Shown here: in pieces, positions 61,917 through 64,000 of the stretch
Layout of the letters: each line of letters starts with the position of its first letter
Position numbering within the stretch: the first letter of the stretch is position 1
Assembly: GCA_900768265.1 (NCBI GenBank)
Contig: CAAGCF010000011.1
Span: 5,549-69,548 of the forward strand
Source: an uncultured Collinsella sp.
GTDB taxonomy: Bacteria; Actinomycetota; Coriobacteriia; Coriobacteriales; Coriobacteriaceae
DNA length: 64,000 nt
Direction of reading: 5' to 3'
Made by a program: the position numbers and the translations under genes
The notes under the pieces: generated by a model
The model's database searches: none
What the model was told of the DNA's origin: nothing
What the model saw: only the letters and a program-made list of their open reading frames with translations

Positions 61917-63944
61917 ATGTATTGCACCAAGTGCGGAGCTCAGATACCCGATGGCTCCACGTTTTGTACGAGCTGCGGCGCTCGCGTGGGTGGCGCTGAG
62001 GACCAAGCGGAGCCCGTGGCGTTTCCGGTGGAGGACGCGCCGGCGTCCGCCCCTGTGGGACGACAAGCTCCTCAGGGTGCCCCGGTTCATATGGCGGCGC
62101 AGCCTCAATATGAGCAGCCGTTCGCCGAGCCCGCTGAGTCGTTCGATCCGACGCTGCAGCCCAAGAAACCCAAGCACAAGGGCCGTATCGTCGCGGCCGT
62201 TATCGGCGGCGTGGCCGTTGTCGCCATTGTTGCCGCTATCGTGATCGTGCCGCGCATCGGCTCGTCGTCTGAGGTGACTTCGGGCGGCAAGGGCTACGTT
62301 GTCTGCGCATGCGAGACCAAAGTGCTGCCCAAGAACAGCAAAGGAAAAAAGCTCAAGAGCTATACCGTCGAGCTGGCGCCGGTGTCCGGCAAGGGCAAGA
62401 GCTACACCATCAAAGTGGATGGCGAGGACGGCTTTGCCATGGAGGACTTTGGCGAGCTGCCCGACCAGAAGTACCAGATGACCATCACCTCGGGTAAGGG
62501 CAAAAAGAAGAGCACGACCACCATGAAGGTCGACTACGCCAAGGAAGGCTCGGACGCCCCCAAGAACGTTGAGCTCACGCAGTCCAAGAAGGAGGCCAAG
62601 GCACCTGCCAAGGCAGCGGTCAAGACGGCAAACGAGCTGTTCACCGACAAGATCCTCGAGTACCAAAAGAAGTACGGCGAGGGCGAGGCTGTCGAGATTG
62701 ATGATTCTTCGATGTTTGGAACCCAAGGCGTTGCCTACGCAAAGCTCATCGATTTTGACGGCGATGGCCAGGATGAACTCCTGATTGAATATTCTGATGA
62801 GCCGATTGAAAACGACAATGGCGCCACTGCTGCCAAGGTAGAGGTTTGGGCTTATCGCGATGGTGAGATTGAGAAGGTATATGAGCCCGATACTCTGGTC
62901 TACAGCATGTGCGCCGGCGTCTCGCTTCGCGTGTGTGAATACAATGGCACCTATGGATTCAAACGGTATCTGCACGATGGGGAGACAATTAATTTCGAAG
63001 ACCTCCCAGATGGATTTAATCAATCCCATAATGGTTACGAGTGCGAATTCAATGTCTATAACGGCAAGTCATTTAGCGCCATTGTTGGTCCTGTGTCGAT
63101 TGACGATTCGAAGGTGGCTGACATCAATGATGTGCGTGAGTTTGACGCTGAGTTGTTCAGCACCGAGGAGAGCGTAGCCAACGCCATCGGAACGGTCGCC
63201 ACGACGCTGGAGCAGCTGAAGTCGAAGGACGCCGGCGACGATGCGCAGGCGAGCTACGAGGCCGTCTCTGCCACGCAGGATGTCGACTTTACGGCTGCGG
63301 TTGGCGAAGGCCCGCTGGACCCGTCTCCCGATGACACGTGCCAGATCACGGCTACGTGGACCTATCCTCAGGTAAAGGGCCAGGGCGTGGGTGTCGCCAA
63401 GTTCAACAAGGATATGGTCCAGCTCGTCGCAGATACGCTCGACGCGAGCAAGCAGGCCTCGATGGACGACGAGGACAGCCGCGTGACCATGATGTATACC
63501 GCCGAGATCGTCTCGATTGACGGCGATATCGCCTGCGTGCGAACCTACACCGACAGCTATCAACCTCCGTATCGATCGGAACGGGTGACGAGGTCGGCGT
63601 ACTACAACCTCAAGACGGGTGAGCAGGTTTCGCTCGAGGATTCGCTTGCGCAGCACGGGCTTTCGTTTGATACTCTCAAGAGCGAGGCCAAGCAGGCAAT
63701 TAAGACGGCAAAGCCGGATATAGACTCCGTGTCCGAAGACAACATCGACGATGACGATAACTTTACCGAGGATCATTTCTACTACGACGGCAAGGGCTAT
63801 ATCATCGTCCTCGATACTGGCGAGTTTGACTGCATGGCATGGGATACCCACGACTTGGTGGCGCACGCATTCGACTCGAGCTATTCCAGCGGCCAGGACG
63901 TAACGCCCGAGCGGGCTAGGGCCACGTACGTAACCAACGAGTAG
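61917..63944 (+). CDS. Zinc-ribbon membrane protein with DUF3298-like outer domain
   Basis: Predicted 675 residues. Zinc-ribbon cysteines are at 3, 6, 17 and 20, with a membrane span at about 90-112 after KPKHKGR. The first outer domain (~120-220) is shared with the protein at 8110-10581 (ETKVLPK, KSYTIKV, GFAMEDFGEL). An FG-GAP-like loop follows (DFDGDGQDELL). The last ~230 residues (WTYPQVKGQGVGVAKFNKD to YYNLKTGEQVSLED) resemble the DUF4163/DUF3298 (RsiV-like) domain. The segment around 62690-63140 is markedly A+T-richer than its flanks. Function unknown; a sensor or envelope role is inferred. Confidence 0.78.
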   Translation: MYCTKCGAQIPDGSTFCTSCGARVGGAEDQAEPVAFPVEDAPASAPVGRQAPQGAPVHMAAQPQYEQPFAEPAESFDPTLQPKKPKHKGRIVAAVIGGVAVVAIVAAIVIVPRIGSSSEVTSGGKGYVVCACETKVLPKNSKGKKLKSYTVELAPVSGKGKSYTIKVDGEDGFAMEDFGELPDQKYQMTITSGKGKKKSTTTMKVDYAKEGSDAPKNVELTQSKKEAKAPAKAAVKTANELFTDKILEYQKKYGEGEAVEIDDSSMFGTQGVAYAKLIDFDGDGQDELLIEYSDEPIENDNGATAAKVEVWAYRDGEIEKVYEPDTLVYSMCAGVSLRVCEYNGTYGFKRYLHDGETINFEDLPDGFNQSHNGYECEFNVYNGKSFSAIVGPVSIDDSKVADINDVREFDAELFSTEESVANAIGTVATTLEQLKSKDAGDDAQASYEAVSATQDVDFTAAVGEGPLDPSPDDTCQITATWTYPQVKGQGVGVAKFNKDMVQLVADTLDASKQASMDDEDSRVTMMYTAEIVSIDGDIACVRTYTDSYQPPYRSERVTRSAYYNLKTGEQVSLEDSLAQHGLSFDTLKSEAKQAIKTAKPDIDSVSEDNIDDDDNFTEDHFYYDGKGYIIVLDTGEFDCMAWDTHDLVAHAFDSSYSSGQDVTPERARATYVTNE

Positions 63945-63976
63945 AGTAAAGCCGCAAGAAGCGAATTACAAAGTCC

Positions 63977-64000
63977 AGATCGGAAGAGCGTCGTGTAGGG
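63977..64000. other. Illumina adapter sequence at contig end
   Basis: The final 24 bases, beginning AGATCGGAAGAGCGTCGTG, are identical to the start of the standard TruSeq universal adapter. This is residual library sequence, not genome; real DNA ends at 63976 at the latest. Confidence 0.95.

Overview
The window looks like a chromosomal segment of a gut Coriobacteriia actinobacterium, most likely Collinsella (C. aerofaciens group). The reasons are the G+C-rich coding bias, the anaerobic gene set ([FeFe] hydrogenase, formate-tetrahydrofolate ligase, superoxide reductase, PTS sugar uptake) and the many zinc-ribbon membrane proteins. This is inferred from gene content; no rRNA or tRNA is present to confirm it. 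The last 24 bases match an Illumina sequencing adapter, so the right edge is an assembly end and not genome sequence.

Layout. 1-12.4 kb: the 3' part of a surface Ig-like repeat protein, then six proteins that all begin with the same four-cysteine zinc ribbon. Most have one membrane span and a different outer domain; one is a soluble FHA protein and one has four spans. A seventh member lies at 61.9-63.9 kb. Five of these genes share a GTTGCGCAAC palindrome just upstream of a -10-like hexamer, which defines a candidate regulon. Tandem ~80-bp palindromic repeats flank one member. 12.9-15.2 kb: DEAD-box RNA helicase with a long Arg/Gly-rich tail. 15.2-16.2 kb: non-coding, with a 311-bp repeat whose second copy is at 33.4-33.7 kb. 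16.2-20.7 kb: alpha-glucoside PTS operon (EIIA, PRD antiterminator, EIICB, GH4 6-phospho-alpha-glucosidase). 21.1-27.2 kb: tight operon of a NuoF/GltD-like flavoprotein, an [FeFe] hydrogenase, a lipoprotein solute-binding protein and a fused ABC permease-ATPase. 27.4-36.4 kb: orphan RelB/DinJ-like antitoxin, CPBP protease, YgiQ, DUF1275 protein, FucO-like alcohol dehydrogenase, M42 peptidase, and an HTH-HipA-like kinase. 36.4-40.4 kb: mnmA, cysK and a divergent Rrf2/IscR-like regulator, a small membrane protein and a YerC-type TrpR protein. 40.6-59.7 kb: replication and repair block (AddB-like, AddA-like, DnaE, SWIM/SNF2 ATPase, ruvCAB with a LexA-type box) interrupted by superoxide reductase and a NadE-like protein that has lost its catalytic motifs. 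59.8-61.5 kb: fhs.

How the parts fit. The metabolic genes describe a saccharolytic anaerobe that takes up alpha-glucosides by PTS, disposes of electrons as H2 and runs one-carbon metabolism. The zinc-ribbon proteins appear to be a co-regulated envelope or signalling set of unknown function. They, together with the several families of intergenic palindromes, are the least explained content here.
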